From assembly GCA_018267705.1 (NCBI GenBank), contig JAFDXX010000007.1, positions 124,001-188,000 of the forward strand: 64,000 bases of DNA, written 5' to 3'. The notes under the pieces were generated by a model. That model saw only the letters and a list, made by a program, of their open reading frames with translations. It had not been told where the DNA came from and ran no database searches. This document shows positions 17,914 through 28,695 of the stretch, piece after piece; the first letter of the stretch is position 1, and each line of letters begins with the position of its first letter. The DNA is from Bacteroidota bacterium. GTDB lineage: Bacteria > Bacteroidota > Bacteroidia > Chitinophagales > Chitinophagaceae. Both the position numbers and the translations under genes were made by a program.

Positions 17914-18750
17914 TTATCCCTCATCAGAAACTTGGAATGTAATACCTTGTTTATGGCGGTAAATTACTTTACGACCGTTTTGAACAGCGGGTTGCCATTT
18001 TGGTCCTTTTTTAATTACACGAACCGCTTCATCTTTTGTTCCGTAACCCGGATCATTTTCTGCATGTACATCGCTTATATTTCCTTCTTTATCTACAATA
18101 AAAGTTACATATACTGTGTATTTTCCCGGAGGGGCACCATTATCTACAGGTATATTGCTATTTAAATTACGTTGTAAATATTTTTGCCATCCTGCAATAC
18201 CACCGGGGAATTCAGCAGGTATTTGTACCACAGTAAATACTTTATCGTAATCTTCTTCTTGCTTAGGGGCTTCTACTATTCCTGAGCCTTTGCTTTCAAC
18301 TACAGGGGCTACCACACCTAAATCTTTTGCACCTTCTTGGTTAATGGTACCAATTTTAGTGTCTTCTAATTTTTCTACATCTTTTATTTCATCTTCTTTT
18401 TTTACTTCTTCATCCTTCACAATTTTTGGAGGAGTGAATTTAGTAATTTCCACTTTTGGAGGCTCTTGTTTTGGTGGAGGTGGCGGAGGTGGTGGTTCCG
18501 GCTTTTTCTCGTCTTGTTTTACATTTTCTAAGTTTACATCTTGTACAAAAATTTTAGCTTCTTTCTTTTTTCCGGAATTGGCTAAAATACTACCAACAAG
18601 TAAAAGCAAGCAAAGAACTATAGTACCTATAATAGCGTATGTAATACGTTTGTTGTAAGTTTTACGTAGCTCATAAGCACCATAATTTTTATTGCGACCC
18701 TCGAAAAGTATATCGAGAATGTCTGCTGTTAAAATTTTATTTGTTTCCAT
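17914..18750 (-). CDS. tonB: Energy transducer TonB
   Basis: TonB spans the periplasm and passes energy from the ExbB-ExbD motor to outer-membrane receptors such as the SusC proteins in this window. The 278-residue protein has a cytoplasmic N-terminus with NYGAYELRK, a membrane segment (about 36-58), a proline-rich spacer (PEPPPPPPPPKQEPP near residue 83), a Lys/Glu-rich stretch, and a C-terminal TonB domain (about 185-278). The N-terminal NYGAYELR motif is typical of Bacteroidota TonB. It is the last gene of the Ton operon, 47 bases after the second exbD. Confidence 0.95.
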   Translation of the reverse strand: METNKILTADILDILFEGRNKNYGAYELRKTYNKRITYAIIGTIVLCLLLLVGSILANSGKKKEAKIFVQDVNLENVKQDEKKPEPPPPPPPPKQEPPKVEITKFTPPKIVKDEEVKKEDEIKDVEKLEDTKIGTINQEGAKDLGVVAPVVESKGSGIVEAPKQEEDYDKVFTVVQIPAEFPGGIAGWQKYLQRNLNSNIPVDNGAPPGKYTVYVTFIVDKEGNISDVHAENDPGYGTKDEAVRVIKKGPKWQPAVQNGRKVIYRHKQGITFQVSDEG

Positions 18751-18797
18751 AAATAGTTTTTTAATAAGATGCAGGAAAAATAATTATTCCATAAAAA

Positions 18798-19352
18798 TTA
18801 TTTGCCTGCACCTTCCGTTACTTTTACTAATTGATTTTCTACTTCGGATATATCAACTAACGCATATTTTTTTACTACGTTAATAGACATTTCATCTAAA
18901 ATATCAACTACGTTTTTATAGGTGCATTCATTATTGGGCTTAATAACTACCACAAAATCATCAGGAGGGGTATTTGCTTTTTTTCTCATGATAACAGTTC
19001 TTATACCATCTTCTCCATTACCAAAGTTTGCCGATTTAAATTTTGATGAGGCATTGCTATTATCAAGCATTCCTTCATAATAAAATATGTGGTTGTCTTT
19101 TCCAAGTAGAATAGTTAAAACACCAGATTCTTTTGCTTTGTTTTGATCTTCTGGTTTATCTGCATCTTTGGGTAGGTTTAGCTTAAATGCTGTAGCCTGA
19201 CTCATTGTTGTAGTAAAAATGAAGAATGTTATAAGCAGGAATCCTAAATCTACCATTGGTGTTAAATCTACACGGGTAGATAGTTTTTTACCTTTTTTTA
19301 CGCCCGGGCCTTTTTTATGACCGCCACCGGACGAGGTATCCATTTCTGCCAT
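18798..19352 (-). CDS. exbD: ExbD/TolR biopolymer transport protein (second copy)
   Basis: ExbD forms the proton path of the Ton motor with ExbB. The 184-residue protein has a basic, Gly/Lys-rich cytoplasmic N-terminus, one membrane helix (about 36-56) with the essential Asp35 in TPMVDLGFLL, and a periplasmic domain. It differs clearly from the other ExbD in the operon. Paired ExbD proteins are common in Bacteroidota Ton operons. Gap to the first exbD is 30 bases. Confidence 0.95.
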   Translation of the reverse strand: MAEMDTSSGGGHKKGPGVKKGKKLSTRVDLTPMVDLGFLLITFFIFTTTMSQATAFKLNLPKDADKPEDQNKAKESGVLTILLGKDNHIFYYEGMLDNSNASSKFKSANFGNGEDGIRTVIMRKKANTPPDDFVVVIKPNNECTYKNVVDILDEMSINVVKKYALVDISEVENQLVKVTEGAGK

Positions 19353-19382
19353 GGTATAATATTTTTAATTTATTAATTCTGT

Positions 19383-20039
19383 TTACTTTTTACCTTCATC
19401 TTCTCTTGGCTGTTTATACAAATCGCTGCCAATAGGCACTGCTTCTGGATTTGTTACCATTTGAAATTTTAAGAAGTCGTTTTTCTTAAGGGCTTTTATT
19501 ACTGCATCAAATGAGGGATATTTGGAGTCGTTATCTCCTTTCAATAAAATATTTATTTTTTTACCTCCCGAATTTTCGTATGCAGTGTGTACAATACCCA
19601 TCCATTCAATTAATTCATTAGGCCCTTTTGTGCTATCAACAGGAATACCCGGTAATGCATCTCCTTTTAAATCTTCTTTGGGTATTTTTAAGAATTGAGG
19701 AAGTTGACTGAAAGGAGTTCCATAAAACTCAGCTTTTTTAAATGCGTTGGCATCTAATGATATGTTTTTTTGTTTGTTGATAATATCAACCATCGCTCCT
19801 TTAATATCTTCATCATCTAAGCCTAAAAATACTTTTCCATTTTTATCTATTGTAATTAAAACAATATCCTTATCTGGAGCCACTTTAGAAGCAACTGAAC
19901 TTGGTGTTGTAACAGTAATGGCTTCGGCAGGCTTAAATTTTGTTGTTAATATAAAGAAGGACAACAAAAGAAAAGCCACATCGCACATTGCAGTCATATC
20001 AATGTTCGTACTCTTTCGTGGCAATTTAGCTCTTGACAT
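19383..20039 (-). CDS. exbD: ExbD/TolR biopolymer transport protein (first copy)
   Basis: The 218-residue protein has a short basic N-terminus and a single membrane helix with Asp20 in TAMCDVAFLLLSFFILTT. Its periplasmic domain is longer than usual for ExbD. The extra periplasmic stretch (about residues 85-150) carries FYGTPFSQLPQFLKIP and may shape its partner choice. It lies 60 bases after exbB and 30 before the second exbD. The two ExbD proteins may act as a heteromer. Confidence 0.95.
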   Translation of the reverse strand: MSRAKLPRKSTNIDMTAMCDVAFLLLSFFILTTKFKPAEAITVTTPSSVASKVAPDKDIVLITIDKNGKVFLGLDDEDIKGAMVDIINKQKNISLDANAFKKAEFYGTPFSQLPQFLKIPKEDLKGDALPGIPVDSTKGPNELIEWMGIVHTAYENSGGKKINILLKGDNDSKYPSFDAVIKALKKNDFLKFQMVTNPEAVPIGSDLYKQPREDEGKK

Positions 20040-20099
20040 TTTGTATAATTTTTATTTCACTAATTAAGATTCAAAACTTATTTGTTTCCACACAACTTA

Positions 20100-20960
20100 T
20101 TATTTATAGTTGGCTGCAAAGCTTTGAGTTAAAGTGAAACCAGATTCATCAATACCAAAAGTAATTCCATCAATACGTGTAGTGAAAATATTATACATGA
20201 TAATGGCAATTGCAGAAGTACCAATACCTAATGCAGTATTATATAAGGCTTCAGATATACCTTGAGATAGTTTTTGAGCAGCTTCTCCACCGCCGCTATC
20301 TCCTAATGCAGCAAATGAACGAATCATTCCTAATACCGTTCCTAACAATCCTAATAAAGTAGCAACTGATGCAATAGTTGATAAGAATACTAAATTCTTT
20401 TCTAGCATAGGTAATTCTAAAGCTGTTGCTTCTTCTACTTCTTTTTGAATGTTTAATACTTTTTGATCGGTGGTTAACTCTGTATTAGAGATCATTTCTT
20501 TGTATTTGCGTAAACCGGCTTTCATTACATTACCTACAGAGCCTTTTTGTTTATCGCATTCTGCAATAGCTTTATCAACATCTTTATTTGCTAAGCTATA
20601 TTGTACTTTACGTACAAATTCTGCAATATTACCTGTACCTGATGCTTTAGTTACAGTTAATAATCTTTCAATTACAAACACTACTACTGTTAAAAAACAT
20701 CCGATAAGAATAGGTACAATAATACCTCCTAAGTACATACGTGCAAATCCACCTTTTGCACCTTCGTGGTCTGGCCAAAAACCACCATTAGCGTCTGGTT
20801 TAGTAAAATTACTTGCCGAGCCTATTACGAAACGCCAAATTACATAACCTAAAACAATACAAACTAATGGGGCAAGCCATGAAATAGAGTTACCTGATTT
20901 TTTTGGTTGAACTGAAGTCGCTTTTGCAACAGGTGCTGCAGTTGGTTTAATGTCAGCCAT
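20100..20960 (-). CDS. exbB: ExbB/MotA/TolQ-family proton channel
   Basis: ExbB is the membrane scaffold of the Ton motor. The 286-residue protein has membrane helices at about 28-47, 77-98, 190-215 and 235-257, one more at the N-terminus than E. coli ExbB. The conserved segment TIASVATLLGLLGTVLGMI leads into the third core helix. It is the first gene of the operon and has a promoter match upstream. Confidence 0.95.
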   Translation of the reverse strand: MADIKPTAAPVAKATSVQPKKSGNSISWLAPLVCIVLGYVIWRFVIGSASNFTKPDANGGFWPDHEGAKGGFARMYLGGIIVPILIGCFLTVVVFVIERLLTVTKASGTGNIAEFVRKVQYSLANKDVDKAIAECDKQKGSVGNVMKAGLRKYKEMISNTELTTDQKVLNIQKEVEEATALELPMLEKNLVFLSTIASVATLLGLLGTVLGMIRSFAALGDSGGGEAAQKLSQGISEALYNTALGIGTSAIAIIMYNIFTTRIDGITFGIDESGFTLTQSFAANYK

Positions 20961-21295
20961 GATTCAATTGGTTTTTGTTTTTAAAAATATTTTTTGTTTA
21001 AAAAATTCACTTCGCAATGCTACTGAAAAAAGTTCTGAAAAAACAAAACTTTTATTCAAAATATTTTTTTGAAGGGGCTACAAATTAGGTATTTTATTGA
21101 AAGCAACAAATTTGATTTGAAAGTTTATTAAAATTTAATAAAAAAATCAAATTCAAACTATTCGTAGTTTCAAAGATCGCCTTCACCGATTTTTTAAAAT
21201 TATTAAAAACCGTTCATAAAAGAATATCGCAAAAACTTCTAAAAATTATACAGATACCTATCTTCACGCCCATCTATTTTTAAAAATTATCGAAT
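20961..21295. other. 335-bp divergent intergenic region
   Basis: This gap lies between exbB (minus) and the metalloprotease gene (plus). It holds the exbB promoter. On the plus side TATCTTCA at 21259-21266 may be a -7 element, because the same octamer lies just upstream of the exported-protein gene at 23940. The rest is AT-rich with no ORF, RNA gene or strong hairpin that I can see. Confidence 0.5.
21015..21047 (-). promoter_or_regulatory. Promoter of the exbB-exbD-exbD-tonB operon
   Basis: On the minus strand, TTTG (21047-21044) lies 21 bases upstream of TAGCATTG (21022-21015), one mismatch to TAnnTTTG. The leader would be about 48 nt. Confidence 0.5.
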
Positions 21296-23851
21296 ATGAA
21301 AAAATTTTTTTCTGCAATTGCATTGCTAACTATAGCAGGTAGTACAATTGCACAACCTCCCACTCCACGACCACAAGTTCCATCTACTTCTACAACTGGT
21401 GTTACTCCCGGAATGGGCGGTGGTATGAATTTTGGCGGAGCATCACAACGTCAAAATCCTAAACCGTATAAAGAAGTAATTACAGAAAAAGCAATTACTA
21501 AAAAAGGTTTATTTACCGTACATAAAGTTGAAGACAAATATTATTTTGAAATTCCTGATTCTATTTTAGGAAGAGAAATGTTAGCTGTAACCCGTTTTGT
21601 AAAAGTTGCAGGCGGTGGTAGAAATTATGGTGGTGAATTAGTAAACAACCAATCTATTGAATTTGAAAAAGGCCCAAGCAATACAATTTTCTTAAGAGTT
21701 GTAACACTTATTAGTTATGCAGATAGTACCAATGTTATTTCTAAAGCAGTAAAAAACTCTAACCTAAATCCAATTGCCAATGCATTTCCTGTTGCGGCTT
21801 ATGGTAAAGATTCTGTAAGCAATACAGCAAGTACCGTAATTGATGTTACAGATTTTTTTAAAGGCGATAATCAAGTAGTAAGCTTAAGTTCTGGTGTAAA
21901 ACGCAACTACAATTTATCAATGTTAGCAGCAGATAGATCTTTCATAGAAAGTATTCGTACTTATCCTATTAATACAGAAATAAGAACCGTAAAAACTTTT
22001 ACATCTACACCAAGTATAGGTGGTAATAGTGGTAGTACAACATTACCGGCTGCACAAGCTGCAGGTGCCGTAACATTAGAGTTAAATACATCATTATTAT
22101 TATTACCAAAAGTTCCTATGAACCGCAGATTATTTGATCCTCGCGTTGGTTACTTTGCCGATAATTTTACAGTTTATAGTGATGATCAACAAAAAGTAAG
22201 CAACGAAACATTTGCAGTGCGTTACAGATTAGAACCTAAAGATGAAGATATTGAAAAATATAAAAGAGGTGAATTAGTAGAACCTAAAAAACAAATTGTT
22301 TATTATATAGATCCTGCAACACCAAAACAATGGAGACCCTATTTAATTGCAGGAATTAATGATTGGCAAAAAGCTTTTGAAAAAGCAGGATTTAAAAATG
22401 CTATTATAGGAAAAGAATGGCCAGAAAATGACCCTAACATGAGTTTAGAAGATGCACGTTTTAGTGTTATAAGATATTTTGCATCTGATATTGAAAATGC
22501 TTATGGTCCACAAATACACGACCCACGCAGCGGTGAAATTTTAGAAAGCCATATTGGATGGTATCATAATGTAATGAAATTAGTTCACGATTGGTATATG
22601 GTACAAACTGCAGCAGTTGACCCTAAAGCAAGAAAAATGAAATTTGATGATGAATTAATGGGGCAATTAATTCGCTTTGTTTCTTCACATGAATTAGGGC
22701 ACACTTTAGGTTTACGCCACAACATGGGTAGCAGCAGTAAAACACCCGTAGAGTTGCTGCGTAACAAAGCATGGGTTGAAGCAAATGGGCACACCGCTTC
22801 TATTATGGATTATGCACGCTTTAACTATGTTGCACAACCAGAAGATAATATTAGCGAAGCAGGTTTATTTCCTCGTATAGGAGATTATGATAAATGGGCT
22901 ATTCAATGGGGTTATACTTACACAGGAATAAACGATGTTGATGTAGATAAAAAAATTACCAATAAATGGGTGGTAGATAGTTTAAGTAAAAATCAACGTT
23001 TATGGTTTGGTGGAGAAGGCATGAATGTTGACCCACGTGCACAAACAGAAGATTTAGGTGATAATGCAGCCAAAGCAAGCGAATATGGTATTAAAAATTT
23101 AAAAAGAATATTAACTGCATTACCGGAATGGACTAAAGAAGAAGCCGATAAATATGAAAATTTATCTAATATGTATGATCAAGTAGTTGGTCAATTCCGC
23201 CGCTATATGGGGCATGTAACCAAATATGTTGGCGGTATTCAACAAACATATAAAAGTGTAGAACAAACAGGTGATGTTTATGAAGCAACTCCCAAAGCAA
23301 TTCAAAAAGAAGCTGTTGCGTTTTTAAACAAACAATTATTTGAAACACCAACTTGGTTATTAGATAAAAACATATTAAATAAAATTTCATATCCAATTAA
23401 CAGTGAAGCTATACAAAATGCCCAAACAAGTACACTCAACAGCTTATTAGATGGTGGTAGATTGTACAGATTAGTTTTAAGCGAAAACCGTTTTGGCAAC
23501 AATGTTTATACATTAGAAGAAATGATGAGTGATGTGAAAAAAGGCGTTTGGAGTGAATTAAGTACCAACAAATCAATTGACTCATACAGAAGAAATTTAC
23601 AAAAAGCATATATTGATAAATTAATTGATTTATTAAACCCGCAAGCACCTGTTATTTCGGGTTTACCTGCAGGTTTTACGATTGCATTTACCAATACAAA
23701 AAATACAGATGTAACATCTACAGCACGTGCATACTTAAAAGCATTACAATCTGAAACCACTGCTGCTGCCGCAACTGCAACAGATAAAATGACTAAATAT
23801 CATTTACAAGATTGTGCTGATAGAATTAAAAAAGCTTTAGACCCTAAATAA
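21296..23851 (+). CDS. Exported zinc-dependent metalloprotease (DUF5117/DUF5118 type)
   Basis: An 851-residue secreted protein with a signal peptide (about 1-19) followed by a Pro/Thr/Gly-rich linker. The family's two N-terminal domains (DUF5118, DUF5117) precede a metallopeptidase domain. The zinc site is the extended metzincin-like motif HELGHTLGLRH at residues 465-475, with His465, His469 and His475 as ligands and Glu466 as catalytic base. SIMDYARFNYVAQPED downstream supplies the Met-turn methionine. The substrate is unknown; homologues are common in Bacteroidota. The gene ends at a strong terminator. Confidence 0.93.
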   Translation: MKKFFSAIALLTIAGSTIAQPPTPRPQVPSTSTTGVTPGMGGGMNFGGASQRQNPKPYKEVITEKAITKKGLFTVHKVEDKYYFEIPDSILGREMLAVTRFVKVAGGGRNYGGELVNNQSIEFEKGPSNTIFLRVVTLISYADSTNVISKAVKNSNLNPIANAFPVAAYGKDSVSNTASTVIDVTDFFKGDNQVVSLSSGVKRNYNLSMLAADRSFIESIRTYPINTEIRTVKTFTSTPSIGGNSGSTTLPAAQAAGAVTLELNTSLLLLPKVPMNRRLFDPRVGYFADNFTVYSDDQQKVSNETFAVRYRLEPKDEDIEKYKRGELVEPKKQIVYYIDPATPKQWRPYLIAGINDWQKAFEKAGFKNAIIGKEWPENDPNMSLEDARFSVIRYFASDIENAYGPQIHDPRSGEILESHIGWYHNVMKLVHDWYMVQTAAVDPKARKMKFDDELMGQLIRFVSSHELGHTLGLRHNMGSSSKTPVELLRNKAWVEANGHTASIMDYARFNYVAQPEDNISEAGLFPRIGDYDKWAIQWGYTYTGINDVDVDKKITNKWVVDSLSKNQRLWFGGEGMNVDPRAQTEDLGDNAAKASEYGIKNLKRILTALPEWTKEEADKYENLSNMYDQVVGQFRRYMGHVTKYVGGIQQTYKSVEQTGDVYEATPKAIQKEAVAFLNKQLFETPTWLLDKNILNKISYPINSEAIQNAQTSTLNSLLDGGRLYRLVLSENRFGNNVYTLEEMMSDVKKGVWSELSTNKSIDSYRRNLQKAYIDKLIDLLNPQAPVISGLPAGFTIAFTNTKNTDVTSTARAYLKALQSETTAAAATATDKMTKYHLQDCADRIKKALDPK

Positions 23852-23871
23852 ATTTTGTTAATTCTTTCTAT

Positions 23872-23906
23872 AAAAAACCTTGTACAAATTTGTACAAGGT
23901 TTTTTT
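23872..23906 (+). terminator. Terminator of the metalloprotease gene
   Basis: A long perfect stem, AAAAAACCTTGTACA with a 4-base loop, ends in a T-run. It lies 20 bases after the stop codon. It excludes the TTG at 23880, inside the stem, as a start for the next gene. Confidence 0.9.
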
Positions 23907-23939
23907 ATCATATGTGCACCTATCTTCACAAAAAAATAT

Positions 23940-24641
23940 ATGAAGCAATTTTTTCTTTTAACATTTATCATATTAGCACTTTCAAGTAATGCCCAAATAA
24001 TTAATGGCATTATAAAAGATAGTATTACCAACGAAAAAATTGCTTTTGCATTTATTACAAACGTTAGCACCAACAAAACAACACTTAGCAACAAAGCCGG
24101 TTATTTTAGTTTAACTGCCAAACCCGCCGATATTATTTCAATTGCAGCCGTTGGTTATGCTTTTGATACAATACATATAACAACTGAAATAGCTAATGAA
24201 AAAGAATTCGTTTGTATATTAAACCCTTTAAGTCATACACTCCCTTCTATTATTGTAAAAAGCAATATGTATTCAACCTATCAATTAGATAGTATGGAAA
24301 GAAGAAAAGCATTTTTTGGAACAAGAAGCCAACATACACAACCTGTATTTTCTATTGCCAACTCCGGTGCAGGTATTGGTTTAAATTTAGATCACTTTTA
24401 CAAGTCTGATAGAGATAAACGTAAAGCAATAAACCTATTTAATCAAATTGAAAATGAACAATATATTAATTATCGTTTCACGCCGCAATTAATTCTAAAA
24501 TACACTTCACTATCTACAGATTCTACATTGCTTTTTATGCAAAACAATAGGCCAACTTATAAATGGCTAAGAAAACACACAACTGAAGAAGACATGGTAT
24601 ATTACATTAACGATAAACTAAAATTGTTTTTAAAGAAATAA
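23940..24641 (+). CDS. Exported protein with carboxypeptidase-like regulatory domain
   Basis: A 233-residue exported protein. A signal peptide (about 1-19, ending SSNAQ) is followed by a beta-sandwich of the CarboxypepD_reg-like type (about 20-105), recognised by GIIKDSITNEKIAFAFITN and LSNKAGYFSLTA. The remainder has no recognisable domain. The same beta-sandwich precedes SusC barrels, but no barrel follows here. The ATG at 23940 was chosen because the upstream in-frame TTG lies within the terminator. TATCTTCA at 23921 may be its -7 element. Function unknown. Confidence 0.8.
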   Translation: MKQFFLLTFIILALSSNAQIINGIIKDSITNEKIAFAFITNVSTNKTTLSNKAGYFSLTAKPADIISIAAVGYAFDTIHITTEIANEKEFVCILNPLSHTLPSIIVKSNMYSTYQLDSMERRKAFFGTRSQHTQPVFSIANSGAGIGLNLDHFYKSDRDKRKAINLFNQIENEQYINYRFTPQLILKYTSLSTDSTLLFMQNNRPTYKWLRKHTTEEDMVYYINDKLKLFLKK

Positions 24642-24783
24642 TACAATACATAAACCCGTAAAACACAGAGAAAAAACGGGATTTTCCACGTTTATTTATA
24701 CAACTACCTAAAATACTTTTACAAAACAAAAGCAGTTCATTTTCTCATGTGCTGCATTTCGTTTGAGGGTATAATATATGCGT

Positions 24784-24811
24784 ACAACAGCGGTTTTCTA
24801 ATCGCTGTTTT
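24784..24811 (+). repeat. REP-like hairpin, copy 1
   Basis: An 11-position stem, ACAACAGCGGT against ATCGCTGTTTT, encloses the loop TTTCTA, with one mismatch near the base. Copy 2 has the same loop and stem length. The preceding bases (from GGGT at 24767) also resemble those before copy 2. Confidence 0.6.
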
Positions 24812-24851
24812 ATAAAAAAACAATAACTAATTATATTTTTTACTGATGGGG

Positions 24852-24869
24852 GTGCTTTTATAAAAGCAC
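24852..24869. repeat. 18-bp perfect palindrome
   Basis: GTGCTTTTATAAAAGCAC is self-complementary along its whole length. It overlaps the first two bases of hairpin copy 2. Confidence 0.6.
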
Positions 24870-24900
24870 AACGGCAACTTTCTAGTTGCTGTTGTTTTTT
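24868..24900 (+). terminator. REP-like hairpin, copy 2, with T-run
   Basis: An 11-bp stem, ACAACGGCAAC against GTTGCTGTTGT with one G:T pair, encloses the loop TTTCTA and is followed by six Ts. In form it is a plus-strand intrinsic terminator, 227 bases beyond the nearest plus-strand gene. Compared with copy 1, two stem positions have changed on both sides so that pairing is kept. Confidence 0.6.
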
Positions 24901-24914
24901 ACATTCAAACCAAA

Positions 24915-25667
24915 TTAAAAATCTATTCCAACCCACTTTTTTTTACTCTTTTCATATTTTTCAAAATTGAACTTATATAATTTACCCGGGCGGTGAGATA
25001 CATCTTTTTCCATTTCGCCGGTATCAATTAATAAATTCATTGATGCAAATTTTTTACGAAAATTTCTTTTATCTAAACTAACTCCTAAAATAGCTTCATA
25101 TAAATTTTGCAACTCACGTAAAGAAAATTTATCGGGCAATAAATTAAAACCTAATGGATGTTCTTGAATTCTTTTCTGTAACCATTTATAACAAACATCT
25201 AAAATTTCTTTATGGTCAAATGCCATTTCTTTTAATGAAGAAACATTATGCCAATGCAATTCATGTGCATGAATTTTTAATTGATGGTGTTGTATATTTA
25301 ATAAAGAGCAATAAGCAACAGTTAAAACTCGTCCACCAGGGTGCCTTCCGGGTTTACCAAATGTTTTTACTTGTTCAAGATAAACATCACGCATTCCTGT
25401 TCTTTCTCGCAAAATACGATGAGCTGCTTCGTCTAAATCTTCATCATTATCAATAGCAAAATCTCCTAATAAACTCCATTTGCCTTTATACATTACCATA
25501 TCACTTCGTATTAATAATACTTTCAATTCATTCTCATCAAATCCAAAAATTACACAATCCACCGTTATAGGCACTCTCGGATATAATGCAACAAGCTTTT
25601 TTACATTACTAATTAATCCTCCGTTTTCTTTTCTAAAATTGGTTATAACATCAGGTTCAATTTTCAT
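24915..25667 (-). CDS. Nudix-fold transcriptional regulator (NrtR/AraR-like)
   Basis: A 250-residue protein with a Nudix domain (about 32-160) and a C-terminal winged helix (about 170-240, with FSLRELQNLYEAILG and KRNFRKKFASMNLL). This layout is that of NrtR and of the Bacteroides arabinose regulator AraR, in which the Nudix domain senses a ligand. The Nudix box at residues 68-92 has lost two of its key glutamates: the usual REUxEExG reads RILRERTG. It is therefore probably a sensor, not a hydrolase. The ligand and target genes cannot be told; no sugar catabolic genes are adjacent. Confidence 0.85.
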   Translation of the reverse strand: MKIEPDVITNFRKENGGLISNVKKLVALYPRVPITVDCVIFGFDENELKVLLIRSDMVMYKGKWSLLGDFAIDNDEDLDEAAHRILRERTGMRDVYLEQVKTFGKPGRHPGGRVLTVAYCSLLNIQHHQLKIHAHELHWHNVSSLKEMAFDHKEILDVCYKWLQKRIQEHPLGFNLLPDKFSLRELQNLYEAILGVSLDKRNFRKKFASMNLLIDTGEMEKDVSHRPGKLYKFNFEKYEKSKKKWVGIDF

Positions 25668-25686
25668 AGTAGTTCTTTAAAGTTTG

Positions 25687-27882
<2,196 letters not shown>

Positions 27883-27993
27883 CAACATCATTTTAAAAAA
27901 TAAAAGCAATTAAGAAATAATAAAAACCACATTCATATTGTATTACCTATACTCTTACAATTAATTCTATATTCAAAATAAATATTTTATTCA

Positions 27994-28419
27994 ATGAAAA
28001 AAACAACAATATTATTTTTAACCTTATTCATATTTACATGCACTCATGCACAACATACAGATGAGCAACAAATTGCAACCGTACTCAATAATCAAAAAGA
28101 TGAATGGAACAAAGGCAATATCGAAAAATTTATGATTGGTTATTGGGAAAATGATAGCCTTGTTTTTATGAGTAAAAATGGGCCCATCTACGGATATAAA
28201 AGTGCACTAAATAATTATAAAAAAAATTATTCCGATACATTGGCAATGGGCAAATTACATTTTGAAATTATTTCAATAAAAAAGTTATCCAATAATTATG
28301 CTTTTGTTATTGGAAAATATTTTTTAACGCGAAGTATTGGTAATGCCAATGGGGCTTTTACTTTATTATTCAGAAAAATTAATGGTAAGTGGGAAATTAT
28401 AGTTGATCATACCAGTTAA
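27994..28419 (+). CDS. Exported NTF2-like protein (DUF4440 type)
   Basis: A 141-residue protein with a signal peptide (about 1-19, ending CTHAQ) and an NTF2/SnoaL-like fold. DEQQIATVLNNQKDEWNKGN at the start and LLFRKINGKWEIIVDHTS at the end are typical of DUF4440 proteins. These have varied or unknown roles. It follows ligA by 111 bases and its stop overlaps the convergent membrane-protein gene by four bases. Confidence 0.8.
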   Translation: MKKTTILFLTLFIFTCTHAQHTDEQQIATVLNNQKDEWNKGNIEKFMIGYWENDSLVFMSKNGPIYGYKSALNNYKKNYSDTLAMGKLHFEIISIKKLSNNYAFVIGKYFLTRSIGNANGAFTLLFRKINGKWEIIVDHTS

Positions 28420-28682
28420 TTAGGCTTGCTATCAATTGTTACATCCTCTTTATCTTCTTCAAAATGAAATGGTTTACCCCATAACCTAATCATATACCAT
28501 ATACATAAAACAGTACTTAATAAAAACCATATATAAAACAATACATTCCCTAAAGAAATTTTATTCTGAATAAACGCATAGTTATACATAATACCGAATG
28601 TAGAATCAAGTATTAAACATAAAAAAACTACCGATAAACTACGCACAATACATATAAAATATGCTGTAATTTTCGGATCCAT
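28416..28682 (-). CDS. Small membrane protein of unknown function
   Basis: An 88-residue protein with two membrane segments (about 8-28 and 43-65), a basic loop (RLWGKPFHF), and an acidic C-terminus. It starts 13 bases after the M23 peptidase stop codon, so the two are probably co-transcribed. I do not recognise the family. Confidence 0.65.
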   Translation of the reverse strand: MDPKITAYFICIVRSLSVVFLCLILDSTFGIMYNYAFIQNKISLGNVLFYIWFLLSTVLCIWYMIRLWGKPFHFEEDKEDVTIDSKPN

Positions 28683-28695
28683 ATATAATTTATTT

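Larger units (their letters stand above)
24642..24914. other. Structured non-coding region, 273 bp
   Basis: Between the exported-protein gene and the Nudix-like gene lie two related hairpins (24784-24811 and 24868-24895), an 18-bp palindrome (24852-24869) and a weak CCCGT/ACGGG pair (24655-24680). An ORF-sized frame on the minus strand merely reads through the hairpins and has no gene-like properties. The region may carry a small RNA or a REP-like pair. Confidence 0.6.

Noticed and set aside
18290..18658. Plus-strand Gly/Ser-rich frame opposite tonB
   Set aside because: It is the complement of the TonB proline-rich spacer.
23880..23939. Upstream TTG start for the exported protein at 23940
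   Set aside because: The TTG lies inside the terminator stem, and the signal peptide begins properly at the ATG at 23940.
24745..24936. 63-codon minus-strand frame across the structured region at 24.8 kb
   Set aside because: It reads through both hairpins and into the Nudix-like gene's 3' end, with no domain, no plausible start context and cysteine/basic composition caused by the repeats.
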